A stretch of DNA of 64,000 nt from DASQUK01 sp046726215 (GTDB lineage Bacteria; Actinomycetota; Acidimicrobiia; Acidimicrobiales; VFJN01): positions 16,709 through 80,708 of the forward strand of contig JBKPAA010000040.1 of assembly GCA_046726215.1 (NCBI GenBank), given 5' to 3'. This document shows positions 1-12,259 of this stretch, in pieces. Every line of letters begins with the position of its first letter. The stretch's first letter is position 1. The notes beneath the pieces were generated by a model. The model ran no database searches. It was not told the origin of the DNA and was given only the letters and a program-made list of their open reading frames with translations. A program made the position numbers and the translations under genes.

Positions 1-2
1 CC

Positions 3-454
3 ACCGACCCCTACCTGCCCCAGCGCAGCCTCGAGCTGTTCACCATGGTCGTCATCGGGGGCCTGGGGTCGTTGCCGGGCGCGTTGCTGGGCGCCACGTA
101 CGTCTTCAGCGTCGACTTCTTCCTGCCGAACCAGTGGCAGTTCCTGGCCACCGGCGTGGGACTGCTGCTCGTGCTGCTGATCTTCCCCAGCGGCCTGGGC
201 GGTGTCCTGGCGGACGTGCGAGACGCGGCGCTGCGCCGGGTGGCCAAGCGGCGGGGTCTGGTCGTGCCCAGCCTGGTGGCCGACGTACGGGTCGACGAGG
301 CGGGAGTGCCGCTGCCCACCGTCGACGAGCCGCCGGTCGAGGAGGTGCTCCTCGCCGCCGGTGAGATGGCGGAGCAGGCGGAACAGGAGGACGAACGGGC
401 CGAGGAGGCCGCGGCTGTCGCCGCGTCCGGAGGCGATCGGATCGAGGAACGGTC

Positions 455-458
<4 letters not shown>
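3..458 (+). CDS. livM: Branched-chain amino acid ABC transporter permease (LivM-type), C-terminal part
   Basis: The reading frame is open from the window edge, so the gene begins upstream. The first visible residues (about 15-60) contain the GGLGSLPGALLGA stretch typical of the last loop of LivM-family inner-membrane permeases, followed by a hydrophobic helix. The remaining ~80 residues are a charged Glu/Ala-rich cytoplasmic tail longer than in most LivM proteins. The stop overlaps the next start in ATGA, so it is translationally coupled to the fused transporter gene that follows. The usual partners LivH and the first part of LivM would lie upstream. The substrate could be a branched-chain amino acid, amide or urea-type solute; the sequence does not decide. 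Confidence 0.85.
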
Positions 459-3499
<3,041 letters not shown>

Positions 3500-3529
3500 G
3501 CCCGGCGCCGGGAACGAGAGGAGGCCCCG

Positions 3530-5299
3530 ATGTCCACCACCGACGAGACCAAGGCCCAGGGTGACGGATCGGGCGCAGGCCCACCGCCCAAGCGCCAGCC
3601 CGGATGGGTGAAGCCGGCCAAGCGCTACGGGCCCATCGTCCTGGTCCTGGCGCTGATCGGCGCGGCCGTGCTCGTGTTCGGCGGCGGCAACGACAACGGC
3701 GACGACGAGGCCGCAACCGGGGGTGCGACCGCCAGCGAGGAGGAGTTGATCAGCTCCGGCCCCATGACCTGGCAGAAAGCGGAGCAGGAGGGGAAGACCG
3801 CCGACATCAACTGGGGCCCGAACTGCGACACCGAGACGGGCAAGATAAAGCTCGTCTCGACGTACGCGCCCCCGTGCGTGGAGCCGTTCGAGGGTGACAA
3901 CGGTGGCGCCACCTCGCCCGGGGTCACGGCCGACACCGTCAAGGTCGTGGAGTACATCACCGACCCGGCTCTCGACCCGCTGACTGCTGCGACCGTCTCC
4001 AGCGCCGGTGCGGATGTCAACGTGGAGACCGCGGCCGAGACGGTCGCCGGGTTCGCGGACCTCTACAACCAGTTGTACGAGACGTACGGCCGCCGGGTCG
4101 AGATCGAGACGTACATCGGCACCGGGGCCGGCGACGATCTGGAGGCAGCCAGAGCCGATGCCATCGCGATCTCCGAGAAGGACCCCTTCATCGTGATCGG
4201 CGGCCCGCAACAGTCCAGTACGGTCTTCTCCACCGAGCTGGCGTCGCGGGGAATCATCTGCGCCGGTACCTGCGCCACGGCGATACCGCAATCGCTCGTC
4301 GACGAGTACGCGCCCTACATCTGGCAGAACGGGCCGACTCCCGACCAGGCGGCGGCGCTGGCGGCCGAGATGATCGCCAAGCTGGCGGGCCCCGGCAAGG
4401 CCGAACTGGCCGGGGACGACGAGACACGAGCCAAAGACCGCGTCTACGGGTTGTTGCACTACGACAACCCCGATGGCGACTACGAGGCGGTCTTCGAGGC
4501 GTACGTGGACCAGTTGGCCGACAACGGCATCGACCTGGCGACCGACGTCGAGTTCACCCTCGATCTGGCCAGCGCCCAGGAGAACGCGCGGACGAACATC
4601 AGTCGCCTCAAGGAGGCGGGCGTCACCACAGTCATCTACACGGGTGACCCGCTCACTCCGGCCTCGCTCACCGCCGAGGCGACGGCCCAGGACTATCACC
4701 CCGAGTGGATCCTCGGGTCCAGCTTCCTCATGGACACATCGCTGTTCGCCCGACAAACCGATGGGCAGCAGTGGAAGGACGGCTTCGGCATTTCGCTGAT
4801 CGGTGCGAGGGGAGCCCAGGAGACCAATGGGGCCTTCCGCATCTGGGATTGGGCGTATGGGGGCCTGCCGCCCAACAACAACGCCAACCTGCTCAACTTC
4901 GGAATGCTGGCGACGGTGTTCCCGGGCATCCAGCTGGCCGGGCCCGAGCTCACACCCGAGACGTTCCGCGACGGGCTCTACCGCTACCCGCCTTCCGGCG
5001 GGGGGCCGACCGAGCCGGGGTTGTCCCGCGGCGATCATGGCGTCTGGCCCGACAGTGACGTCGGCGGCACCGACGATGCCACCATCGTTTGGTTCGACCC
5101 CACGGCCAGTGGGGAGGACGAGATCGGCAACCAGGGCGTCGGCCTGTACCGCTATGCCAATGGCGGCCAGCGCTACCGGCTCGGCGACTTCCCCGACAGC
5201 GTCGAGGACGCCGGCCTGTTCGACAACGAGTCGTCGGTGACGATCTTCGACCAGGTCCCGCAGGAGGACCAGACGCCCGACTACCCGCGGCCGCAGTAA
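3530..5299 (+). CDS. Liv-type ABC transporter substrate-binding protein with N-terminal membrane anchor
   Basis: 589 residues. The N-terminus is cytoplasmic and Pro/Lys-rich, followed by one membrane helix (about 34-55). There is no lipobox cysteine, so the protein is probably tethered by this helix rather than by lipid. After an Asp/Glu-rich spacer and a region with two cysteines (around residues 100-122), the body resembles type-1 periplasmic binding proteins of the LivK/leucine-binding family, with motifs such as VIGGPQQSS and VIYTGDPLTP. It follows the fused ATPase gene by 30 nt and has a good Shine-Dalgarno (GAGAGGAGG) ahead of ATG 3530. It should capture the solute outside the membrane and present it to the LivH/LivM channel. 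The ligand is unknown. Confidence 0.85.
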   Translation: MSTTDETKAQGDGSGAGPPPKRQPGWVKPAKRYGPIVLVLALIGAAVLVFGGGNDNGDDEAATGGATASEEELISSGPMTWQKAEQEGKTADINWGPNCDTETGKIKLVSTYAPPCVEPFEGDNGGATSPGVTADTVKVVEYITDPALDPLTAATVSSAGADVNVETAAETVAGFADLYNQLYETYGRRVEIETYIGTGAGDDLEAARADAIAISEKDPFIVIGGPQQSSTVFSTELASRGIICAGTCATAIPQSLVDEYAPYIWQNGPTPDQAAALAAEMIAKLAGPGKAELAGDDETRAKDRVYGLLHYDNPDGDYEAVFEAYVDQLADNGIDLATDVEFTLDLASAQENARTNISRLKEAGVTTVIYTGDPLTPASLTAEATAQDYHPEWILGSSFLMDTSLFARQTDGQQWKDGFGISLIGARGAQETNGAFRIWDWAYGGLPPNNNANLLNFGMLATVFPGIQLAGPELTPETFRDGLYRYPPSGGGPTEPGLSRGDHGVWPDSDVGGTDDATIVWFDPTASGEDEIGNQGVGLYRYANGGQRYRLGDFPDSVEDAGLFDNESSVTIFDQVPQEDQTPDYPRPQ

Positions 5300-5345
5300 G
5301 ACGGGCGTGGCCCGCTGGGCTGTCGCCGGAGCTGTCGAGGTCGCC

Positions 5346-6641
5346 CTAGATCGCCTGCCCGACGGCGTGGATCAGCAGCCCGGCCAGCCCACCGACCACG
5401 GTGCCGTTGATGCGGATGAACTGCAGGTCCGGACCTAGCAGCAGCTCGAGGCGGGAGGCGGTCTCGCGTCCGTCCCAGCGGGCGACGGTGCCGCTGACGA
5501 TGCTGCCGATCTCGTCGGAGAACTGTTCGGCCACGTAGCGCACGCCGGTCTCGATGGCGTGCTCCGCCCGCTCCGCCAGCCGCGGGTCGTCGCGCAGGCG
5601 CGCGCCCAGTGAGGCGATGGCGTCGGCCAGGCGGCGGCGCAGCTCGGAGTCGGGGTCGTCGGCCTGGGTGCGCAGGCCCGCCTTGATGTCTCGCCAGACC
5701 CTCGCCACCCACTCGCGCAGCTCCGGCTGCGAGAGCAGCTCGGCCTTGAGCTCCTCGCCCCGGGCGAGCATCTCCGGCGACGTCTGCAGGTCGTCGACCA
5801 GCCGCCGCACCCGTGCGTCGACGTCGCGGCGCAGCTCGTGGTCGGGATCGACGGCCGCCTGGTGGAGCAGGTGCCCGGCCCCCGCCAGGAGGCGCTCGAA
5901 GATGCGGTCCTCGACGGCGCCGGGCAGCCACCACGGGGCCTCGTCCGCGAATCGGGCCCGCAGGGCGGGCTCGTTCTCGCGCAGGAAGCGGTCGACCGAC
6001 CGGAGCATGACGTCGAACACCTCCTGGTGACGACCGTCCTCCGTCAGGAGCTGCAACGTGCGCCCCGCCACCGGCGCGAGCGGCGTGGTCTCGATCCGAT
6101 GGCGCGCCGCGTCCTCCAGGGCCCGGTGGACCTCCTCGTCACGCAGCAGATCGGCGATCGTCACGGCGGCGTCGGCCAGGTGGCGGGCCAGGCGGGCGGC
6201 GTTGCGGGGCTCGGCCATCCAGCCGGCCATGCGGGGAACCACGCGGGCCATGCGCACCCGTTCGGCGATGATCTCGGGCGTGAGGAAGCTGTTCTGGACG
6301 AAGTCGCCCAGGGTCTCGCCGAACTGGTCCTTGCGGGCGGGGATGATCGCGGTGTGGGGGATTGGCACCCCCAGGGGGTGGCGGAACAGCGCCGTGACCG
6401 CGAACCAGTCGGCAAGGGCACCGACCATCGCGGCTCCCACCCCCGCCTCGACGTAGCCGACCCAGCCTGCGGCGCTGCCCCACAGCTGGAGGGCGACGAA
6501 GCCCAACGTGACCGCCACCAGCAGGCCCGTCGCGCGCCGGCGCATCGTCCGCAGCCGCTGCCGCCGGGCAGCGACGTTGGCCGGCTCCGGGGATGACGGT
6601 GGCGGCGCCGCCTCCGGCGCCGCGACATCGAGAGAGGTCAT
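5346..6641 (-). CDS. DUF445 family membrane protein
   Basis: 431 residues from the chosen ATG at 6641, which has GGAG about 9 nt upstream; the frame stays open for another 33 codons but those are low-complexity. An N-terminal membrane helix (~30-50) is followed by the family hallmark G-x-M-V-G-A-L-A-D-W-F-A-V-T-A-L-F-R-H-P-L-G and then the helix-rich soluble part typical of DUF445 (YheB/YjiN-like) proteins. The biochemical role of the family is not established. Transcription runs away from the Liv operon; the two stop codons face each other about 46 bp apart. Confidence 0.85.
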   Translation of the reverse strand: MTSLDVAAPEAAPPPSSPEPANVAARRQRLRTMRRRATGLLVAVTLGFVALQLWGSAAGWVGYVEAGVGAAMVGALADWFAVTALFRHPLGVPIPHTAIIPARKDQFGETLGDFVQNSFLTPEIIAERVRMARVVPRMAGWMAEPRNAARLARHLADAAVTIADLLRDEEVHRALEDAARHRIETTPLAPVAGRTLQLLTEDGRHQEVFDVMLRSVDRFLRENEPALRARFADEAPWWLPGAVEDRIFERLLAGAGHLLHQAAVDPDHELRRDVDARVRRLVDDLQTSPEMLARGEELKAELLSQPELREWVARVWRDIKAGLRTQADDPDSELRRRLADAIASLGARLRDDPRLAERAEHAIETGVRYVAEQFSDEIGSIVSGTVARWDGRETASRLELLLGPDLQFIRINGTVVGGLAGLLIHAVGQAI

Positions 6642-6701
6642 GAGCGAAGCTCCTGACCGGTCGACCGCGCGAGCGCCAGCGAGCCGGGCGACGATGGGGT
6701 C

Positions 6702-6718
6702 CGGGGGCGCAGCCCCCG
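6702..6718 (-). terminator. GC-rich hairpin between the EEP phosphodiesterase and DUF445 genes
   Basis: CGGGGGC (6702-6708) and GCCCCCG (6712-6718) form a perfect 7-bp stem with a 3-nt loop, 74 bp beyond the stop of the gene at 6792-7517. There is no T-run, so intrinsic termination is uncertain. Confidence 0.35.
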
Positions 6719-6791
6719 AGGGAGAACGATCATGCCCCACGGTGTACCCGGTCCGCCGCCACCCGGCGTTCCGGAGCGCCGAACCCCCGGG

Positions 6792-7517
6792 TCAGAACCT
6801 CAGCCTCGCCCGGATGGGCCGGTGATCGGACATGACCTGGCGGATCACCTGGGCCTCCACCACCTGGACCGGCCGGCTGACCAGGATGTGGTCGGCCTGG
6901 CTGTGGGGCCGGCGTGCGGGGTACGTCCGGCCCCGGACCGTCCGGCGCCAGCCCGAGCCGACGAGCCGGTCGACGCACCATCCCCACATGTTCATGTCGC
7001 CCGCCAGCGCCGCCGGCCGATCGGCGGGCGGCAGCTCCCGACGGAGCGCCGGGGCCAGGCGCCAGACCGGGTCCTTGAGCAGCGGCATGTGGGTGCCGCA
7101 CACGGTGAACGGCCGCCCGCCGACGTCCACCGTGGTGACGAGCAGCGCCCGGCGTCCGGGGTCGCGCGGCAGCTGCGGTTCCATGGGAACAACCCGGGCG
7201 TGGACCACCGGGAGGCGCGACAGCACCGCGACCTGCCAGTCGCCGTCACCGGCATCGCCCGATCGTGCGACCAGTCGCACCTGGTCGTGGCACTCGGCGC
7301 GGGCGACCGCGAACGTGGCGGCGGCCTGGTAGCCGAGGGCGGAGGCAATCGTGAGCACGTCGCCGACATCGCGGTCGTCCACCCACGCCTCCTGGACCAC
7401 GAGGACGTCGGTGTCGATCTCCTTGCAGGCGGTCACCACGTCGTAGAAGGGCGCGTCGTGGCCACCGCCGCCCCTTCCCATGTGGAGGTTGAAGGTCCCG
7501 ACCGTCAGCTCCGCCAT
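6792..7517 (-). CDS. Endonuclease/exonuclease/phosphatase (EEP) family protein
   Basis: 241 residues. The start ATG at 7517 opens directly with the EEP first strand, VGTFNLHMGRGG. Other fold markers follow in order: VVQEAW (metal-binding Glu), the GTHMPL strand, LAGDMNMWG (Asp-x-Asn pair), SQADHILV and the terminal SDHRP with the catalytic Asp-His. The active site is therefore intact. EEP enzymes hydrolyse phosphodiester bonds in nucleic acids, lipids or inositol phosphates; nothing here fixes the substrate and there is no signal peptide. The gene lies 38 bp downstream of the thioesterase gene, on the same strand. Confidence 0.85.
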   Translation of the reverse strand: MAELTVGTFNLHMGRGGGGHDAPFYDVVTACKEIDTDVLVVQEAWVDDRDVGDVLTIASALGYQAAATFAVARAECHDQVRLVARSGDAGDGDWQVAVLSRLPVVHARVVPMEPQLPRDPGRRALLVTTVDVGGRPFTVCGTHMPLLKDPVWRLAPALRRELPPADRPAALAGDMNMWGWCVDRLVGSGWRRTVRGRTYPARRPHSQADHILVSRPVQVVEAQVIRQVMSDHRPIRARLRF

Positions 7518-7555
7518 CGCCGCCAGGATCCCACGGCCGCAGCGCGAGGCGGGCG

Positions 7556-8485
7556 TCAGCGGCGCTGGTCGAGGGGGACGCGCTGCTCGGGCGTCGGTGG
7601 CCCGTCCGGGAACGCGAGGATCATGACCTGGGCGGCGTGGGCGACCAGCTGGCCGGTCTCGTCCCACATCGCCATCTCCACCGACGCGTAGCCATCGCCC
7701 GCCCGGCGTGCCCGCAGGTGGGCGAGCAGCCACTCCGAGCGTGCCTCGCCGAGCAGGTGAACGGTCAGGTCGGCACTCGGCGGCAACCAGTGGGGCTGCC
7801 CCGGGCCCATGCGTTCGCCGACCGACGACGGCATGAGATCGCACAGGGCCACGACGGCGAACGGGTCCAAGGTGCCGTCCGCCAGCACGGGTGGCTCGTC
7901 GAAGCGGTACCAGCACGCACAATCCGAGGTGGTGGGCACGTAGTCCTCCCAGGGTGCGTGGCCGAGGGCGGGCCGGCCCTCGACGTTCTCCCAGAAGGCG
8001 AAGGGTGGCCGTTGCCCGAATTCGGCCGCCTCGGGCGGCAACGGATCGCGAAACGACGGGCATTCTTGCGGCGGCAGGACCTCGGGCATCCGGAGGTCCG
8101 TGAACTCGAAGCCGGTGCGCGACCGCCCGAACACGGCAACGGTCGTGTGCCCGGCGTCCGCCCCCGGCGTCCGTAGGTCGACGATCGCCTGTGACACCGA
8201 CCGCCCTCGCCGCAGCGCGCTCACGTCGACGATCACCGGGCCGGAGGGCACCTGGCCCGCGAACACGGTGGTGAGCGACCGGAGGCGCTGTTCGGGATCG
8301 TCGAGCTCGACAGCCATGGCCTTGGCCGCGATCGCGACCATCATCCCGCCCTGGGGGACGGACGGGCAGTTCCAGCGAGGATCGACGTCGACGCGGTAGC
8401 GGACATGTCTTCCGCTCCCCCGGCCGCTCGGGCCGGGCGTCGCCGGCTCGGCCACCAGGGTCGTCTGCTTGGCGAAGGGGGTCAC
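7556..8485 (-). CDS. Acyl-CoA thioesterase-like (TesB-type double hot-dog) protein
   Basis: 309 residues from GTG 8485. The first half has the hot-dog strand pattern around PSGPVIVDVSALRRGRSVSQ. The second half contains the TesB-type segment with A-L-C-D-L-M-P-S-S and ADLTVHLLG, ending in HAAQVMILAFP. Actinobacterial proteins of this kind hydrolyse acyl-CoA thioesters and are often linked to fatty-acid or sterol breakdown. The reading frame extends upstream past 8485, but that stretch overlaps the palindrome and the thiC riboswitch on the other strand, so the GTG is preferred. Confidence 0.75.
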   Translation of the reverse strand: MTPFAKQTTLVAEPATPGPSGRGSGRHVRYRVDVDPRWNCPSVPQGGMMVAIAAKAMAVELDDPEQRLRSLTTVFAGQVPSGPVIVDVSALRRGRSVSQAIVDLRTPGADAGHTTVAVFGRSRTGFEFTDLRMPEVLPPQECPSFRDPLPPEAAEFGQRPPFAFWENVEGRPALGHAPWEDYVPTTSDCACWYRFDEPPVLADGTLDPFAVVALCDLMPSSVGERMGPGQPHWLPPSADLTVHLLGEARSEWLLAHLRARRAGDGYASVEMAMWDETGQLVAHAAQVMILAFPDGPPTPEQRVPLDQRR

Positions 8486-8492
8486 GCAGCGA

Positions 8493-8540
8493 TTCTTGCC
8501 GCGGGATTGGTTGCCCCGACCACCAATTCCGCGGCAGGAA
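8493..8540. repeat. Intergenic REP-like palindrome (CGCGGRA family)
   Basis: Arms of 19 bp (8493-8511 and 8522-8540) flank a 10-bp loop. They match at 17 of 19 positions; both differences would be G-U wobble pairs in plus-strand RNA, so the plus-strand transcript could form an unbroken 19-bp stem. It lies between the divergent thioesterase gene and the thiC leader, just before the riboswitch, and is related to the palindromes at 2606, 27007 and 60045. Confidence 0.75.
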
Positions 8541-8570
8541 CGGGGTACGGTGGTTTCGACAACCCACCAC

Positions 8571-8652
8571 GCGGGAGCTCGGGCGACCGGGCTGAGAGGG
8601 CGCACGAGGCGCCGACCGCCGAACCTGATCCGGGTAATGCCGGCGAAGGGAG
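8571..8652 (+). promoter_or_regulatory. TPP riboswitch (THI element) controlling the thi operon
   Basis: The conserved TPP-aptamer blocks occur in order and with normal spacing: GGGAGC, then GGGCTGAGAGG, a variable stem GGCGC/GCGCC-type arm, GAACCTGATCCGGGTAAT and GCCGGCGAAGGGA. The last block closes P1 and also holds the purine-rich AAGGGAG that serves as the Shine-Dalgarno of thiC, whose ATG is at 8662. Ligand binding would therefore directly hide the ribosome binding site, implying translational control. Confidence 0.97.
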
Positions 8653-8661
8653 TGATGCTGC

Positions 8662-10419
8662 ATGGGCATCCGCCGCAAGACCTACGTTGCGGGGACCCGC
8701 ATCGACCTGCGCGTGCCGTTCTGCGAGGTCGTGCTCGACCCACCCAACGAGCCCGTCCGCCTGTACGACACGAGCGGCCCGGGGAGCGACCCGCGAGCGG
8801 GGCTCGAAGCGCTGCGCGCGCCGTGGATCCACGAGCGGGCCGACGTGGAGCACTACGCCGGCCGGGTGGCGACCCTACGCGACGACGGGCGCGCCTCCCA
8901 GCGGGTCGGCCGGTCGGGCGCCGAGACGTTCCCCGGCGGCGGCGCCCGGCGTCCCCGCCTACGGGCTGCGTCCGGGCGAATCGTGACCCAGATGCACTAC
9001 GCCCGCCGGGGCGAGATCACGCCCGAGATGGAGTTCGTGGCCCTGCGCGAGGGGATGGACCCCTGCTTCGTGCGCGACGAGGTGGCGCGGGGGCGGGCCA
9101 TCCTCCCGGCCAACGTCAACCACCCCGAGACGGAACCGATGATCATCGGGTCCCGGTTCCTGACCAAGATCAACGCCAACATCGGCACGTCGGCGGTGAC
9201 GTCATCGGCGGCCGACGAGGTCGACAAGCTCACCTGGGCGACCCGCTGGGGCGCCGACACGGTGATGGACCTGTCGACGGGACGTGACATCCATACCACC
9301 CGGGAATGGATCATCCGCAACAGCCCGGTGCCCATCGGCACCGTTCCCATCTACCAGGCCCTCGAGAAGGTCGACGGCGTGCCGGAGGAGCTGACGTGGG
9401 AGCTGTTCCGGGACACCGTGGTCGAGCAGGCCGAACAGGGCGTCGACTACATGACCATCCACGCCGGCGTCCGGCTGCGCTACGTGCCGCTGACCGTGGA
9501 CCGCGTGACCGGGATCGTGAGCCGGGGCGGGTCGATCCTGGCCGCGTGGTGCCTGGCCCACCACCAGGAGAACTTCCTCTACACCCACTTCGACGACCTC
9601 TGCGAGATCTTCGCCGCCTACGACGTGGCCTTCTCGCTCGGCGACGGGCTCCGGCCCGGGTCGATCGCCGATGCCAACGACGAGGCCCAGCTGGCCGAGC
9701 TGGCCACCCTCGGAGCACTGACCGACAAGGCCTGGGCGCACGACGTGCAGGTGATGATCGAGGGGCCGGGGCATGTGCCCATGCACAAGATCAAGGAGAA
9801 CGTCGAGCTCCAGATGGAGCTGTGCCACGAAGCGCCCTTCTACACGCTGGGCCCGCTGGCGACCGACGTGGCCCCCGGTTACGACCACATCACGTCCGCC
9901 ATCGGGGCGGCGATGATCGGCTGGTTCGGCACCGCAATGCTTTGTTACGTCACGCCCAAGGAGCACCTCGGCCTGCCGGACCGCGACGACGTCAAGCAGG
10001 GGGTGATCGCCTACAAGATCGCCGCCCACGCCGCCGACGTGGCAAAGGGACACCCGGCGGCGCACGCGTGGGACGACGCACTGTCCAAGGCGCGCTTCGA
10101 GTTCCGCTGGCAGGACCAGTTCGACCTGGCCCTCGATCCCGACACCGCCCGCGCCTTCCACGACGAGACCCTGCCGGCGGAGCCGGCGAAGACCGCGCAC
10201 TTCTGCTCCATGTGCGGTCCCAAGTTCTGTTCCATGGCGATCACCGACAAGGTGCGCGAGTACGCCGCCGAGCACGGCGTCGCCGCCGGGGCCGAGGCGC
10301 TCGAGTTGGGCATGGAGGAGAAGGCGGCGGAGTTCATCGCCGCCGGCGGCGCCGTCTATGTCGAGGACCCGGCCGCTCGCGGACCGAGCAGTCCACGGGA
10401 AGGGGCCGCGGCTCCTTGA
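8662..10419 (+). CDS. thiC: Phosphomethylpyrimidine synthase ThiC
   Basis: 585 residues. This radical-SAM-superfamily enzyme converts aminoimidazole ribotide to HMP phosphate, the pyrimidine half of thiamine. It has the short N-terminal ThiC-associated domain, the TIM-barrel core with the NANIGTS segment, and the C-terminal [4Fe-4S] motif C-x2-C-x4-C at C515, C518 and C523 (FCSMCGPKFC). It is the first gene of the operon, immediately behind the TPP riboswitch. Its stop overlaps the TTG start of the next gene. Confidence 0.98.
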   Translation: MGIRRKTYVAGTRIDLRVPFCEVVLDPPNEPVRLYDTSGPGSDPRAGLEALRAPWIHERADVEHYAGRVATLRDDGRASQRVGRSGAETFPGGGARRPRLRAASGRIVTQMHYARRGEITPEMEFVALREGMDPCFVRDEVARGRAILPANVNHPETEPMIIGSRFLTKINANIGTSAVTSSAADEVDKLTWATRWGADTVMDLSTGRDIHTTREWIIRNSPVPIGTVPIYQALEKVDGVPEELTWELFRDTVVEQAEQGVDYMTIHAGVRLRYVPLTVDRVTGIVSRGGSILAAWCLAHHQENFLYTHFDDLCEIFAAYDVAFSLGDGLRPGSIADANDEAQLAELATLGALTDKAWAHDVQVMIEGPGHVPMHKIKENVELQMELCHEAPFYTLGPLATDVAPGYDHITSAIGAAMIGWFGTAMLCYVTPKEHLGLPDRDDVKQGVIAYKIAAHAADVAKGHPAAHAWDDALSKARFEFRWQDQFDLALDPDTARAFHDETLPAEPAKTAHFCSMCGPKFCSMAITDKVREYAAEHGVAAGAEALELGMEEKAAEFIAAGGAVYVEDPAARGPSSPREGAAAP

Positions 10420-11066
10420 GCTTCGACGACGCGCCGGGGCGGTCGCTCGGACGGCTGCACGTGCTGGTCGACTCGCTGATCGTGGCCGAGGCGGCCCTGG
10501 AGGGCGGCGCCCCCACGCTGCAGGTCCGGATCAAGACGGGCACCGACGCCGACCGCCTCCACCTGAGCGAGGCCATCGCCGACCGTTGCCGGGCGGCCGG
10601 CGCCACATGCCTGGTGAACGACCGGGCCGACGTCGCGCTGGCGGTGGGCGCCGACGGCGTGCACCTGGGCGCGGAGGACCTGCCGGTGGCCACCGTGCGA
10701 CGGCTGGTGGGGCCCGACATGCTCGTCGGCGGGACCGCCCGCGACCCGGCGACGGCCCTGCGCCTGGTCGACGAGGGCGCCAGCTACCTGGGAGTGGGCC
10801 CGACGTTCGCCACGACGTCGAAGGCGGGGCTGCCGGAACCGATCGGCGTCGCCGGCGTGCGGGCGGTGGTGTCGGCGGTGCCGGTCCCTGTCATCGCCAT
10901 CGCCGGGATCACTGCTCAGCGGGTCGACGAGGTGATGGCGACGGGCGCGTGGGGCGTGGCCGTGATCGGCGCCATCTCCGATGCCCCCGATCCCCACAGC
11001 GCCACCCACGAGATGATGCTGGCCGTCGCCAAGGCGGTCGAGGCGTCGGGGGGGGCGCCGGCGTGA
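10416..11066 (+). CDS. thiE: Thiamine-phosphate synthase ThiE
   Basis: 216 residues from a TTG start that overlaps the thiC stop (TTGA), with GGAAGGGG about 12 nt upstream. ThiE joins HMP diphosphate and the thiazole phosphate to give thiamine phosphate. Diphosphate- and substrate-binding motifs are present: QVRIK, LVNDRAD, GADGVHLG, GPTFATTSK and an IAGIT loop. Because it keeps the Asn-Asp pair and the T-T-S-K loop, I take this copy, not the one at 13260, as the true ThiE. The usual G-x-S-x-H motif reads GGTARDP here, a small departure. Confidence 0.88.
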   Translation: MSFDDAPGRSLGRLHVLVDSLIVAEAALEGGAPTLQVRIKTGTDADRLHLSEAIADRCRAAGATCLVNDRADVALAVGADGVHLGAEDLPVATVRRLVGPDMLVGGTARDPATALRLVDEGASYLGVGPTFATTSKAGLPEPIGVAGVRAVVSAVPVPVIAIAGITAQRVDEVMATGAWGVAVIGAISDAPDPHSATHEMMLAVAKAVEASGGAPA

Positions 11067-12259
11067 GCCCGGACGTGGTCGTCGTGGGTGGCGGTGCGAT
11101 CGGGCTGGCGTCGGCGTGGCGGCTCGCCCAGCGGGGGGCGGCCGTCACCGTGGTGGATCCCGAACCGGGGGGAGGGGCGTCCGCCGTGGCGGCGGGGATG
11201 CTGGCGCCGATCACCGAGGCCCGGATGGGGGAGGAGGCGCTGCTGCGCCTCAACCTGGCGTCGTGGTCGCGCTGGGAGGGTGGCTTCGTGGCCGAGATCG
11301 AGGGGGCCTCGGGCGTGGGGATCGGCTACCGCGCCGACGGCACCCTGGTGGCGGCGCTCGACGCCGACGACCGGATCGCCCTCGACGACCTGGCGGGCCG
11401 GCATCGGGCGATGGGACTGGACGTCACCCCGTTGCGCGGCCGCGAGGTCCGCCGCATCGAACCTGGCCTCGCCCCCGGGGTGCGGGCGGGGTTCCTGGCC
11501 GCGGGCGAGCGGTCGGTGGACCCGCGGGAGTTGGTGCGGGCGCTCCGCCGGGCGGCGACCGCCGCCGGGGTCGGGTTCGTGGCGGCGGCCGTCGAGCGGA
11601 TCGCGACCTCTCAGACCGGCGGGCGGGTGACGGGTGTGGTGTTGGCCGACGGGGCGACACCCCACCGGATCGACACCGCGACCCTCGTGCTCGCGGCCGG
11701 ATGCAGGTCCGGCGCCATCGCCGGGCTACCGGATGCCGCGCGCCCGCCGATACGTCCGGTCAAGGGCGAGATCCTCACCCTGCGGCAGCCGCCAGGCCCG
11801 CCGCTGGTCACGCGCATCGTGCGGGGCCTGGTCCACGGGTTCACCGTGTACCTGGTCCCCCGGGCCGACGGCCGCCTCATCGTCGGCGCCACCGTGCAGG
11901 AGCGCGGCTGGGACACCCGGGTGACGGCCGGCGGCGCGTACGAGCTGGTCCGCGACGCGCTGGCGCTGGTTCCCGGGCTCGACGATGCCGAGCTGGTGGC
12001 CGTGCGCGCCGGGCTGCGCCCGGGGACGCCCGACGACGTGCCGATGATCGGTCGGAGCTCGATCGAGGGGCTCGTGGTGGCGACCGGGCACTACCGCAAC
12101 GGCATCCTGCTCACCCCCATCACCGCCGAGGCGGTGGCGGCGGCGGTCGCGGGCGATGCGCTGCCCCCGGAGGTCACCGCCTGCGATCCCCGGCGGTTCG
12201 GGGACTCAGCGCGGGAGGGCGTCGCTGCGGCGTTGGTTCCCGAGGGGGCGCCGAGATGA
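11063..12259 (+). CDS. thiO: Glycine oxidase ThiO
   Basis: 398 residues, GTG start overlapping the thiE stop (GTGA). This FAD-dependent D-amino-acid-oxidase-fold enzyme oxidises glycine to the imine used for thiazole formation in aerobes. An N-terminal dinucleotide-binding motif VVVGGGAIGLASAW is followed by the FAD-binding AAGMLAP region and a C-terminal ATGHYRNGILLTP stretch characteristic of ThiO. Its presence explains how the operon supplies dehydroglycine without ThiH. Confidence 0.95.
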   Translation: MSPDVVVVGGGAIGLASAWRLAQRGAAVTVVDPEPGGGASAVAAGMLAPITEARMGEEALLRLNLASWSRWEGGFVAEIEGASGVGIGYRADGTLVAALDADDRIALDDLAGRHRAMGLDVTPLRGREVRRIEPGLAPGVRAGFLAAGERSVDPRELVRALRRAATAAGVGFVAAAVERIATSQTGGRVTGVVLADGATPHRIDTATLVLAAGCRSGAIAGLPDAARPPIRPVKGEILTLRQPPGPPLVTRIVRGLVHGFTVYLVPRADGRLIVGATVQERGWDTRVTAGGAYELVRDALALVPGLDDAELVAVRAGLRPGTPDDVPMIGRSSIEGLVVATGHYRNGILLTPITAEAVAAAVAGDALPPEVTACDPRRFGDSAREGVAAALVPEGAPR

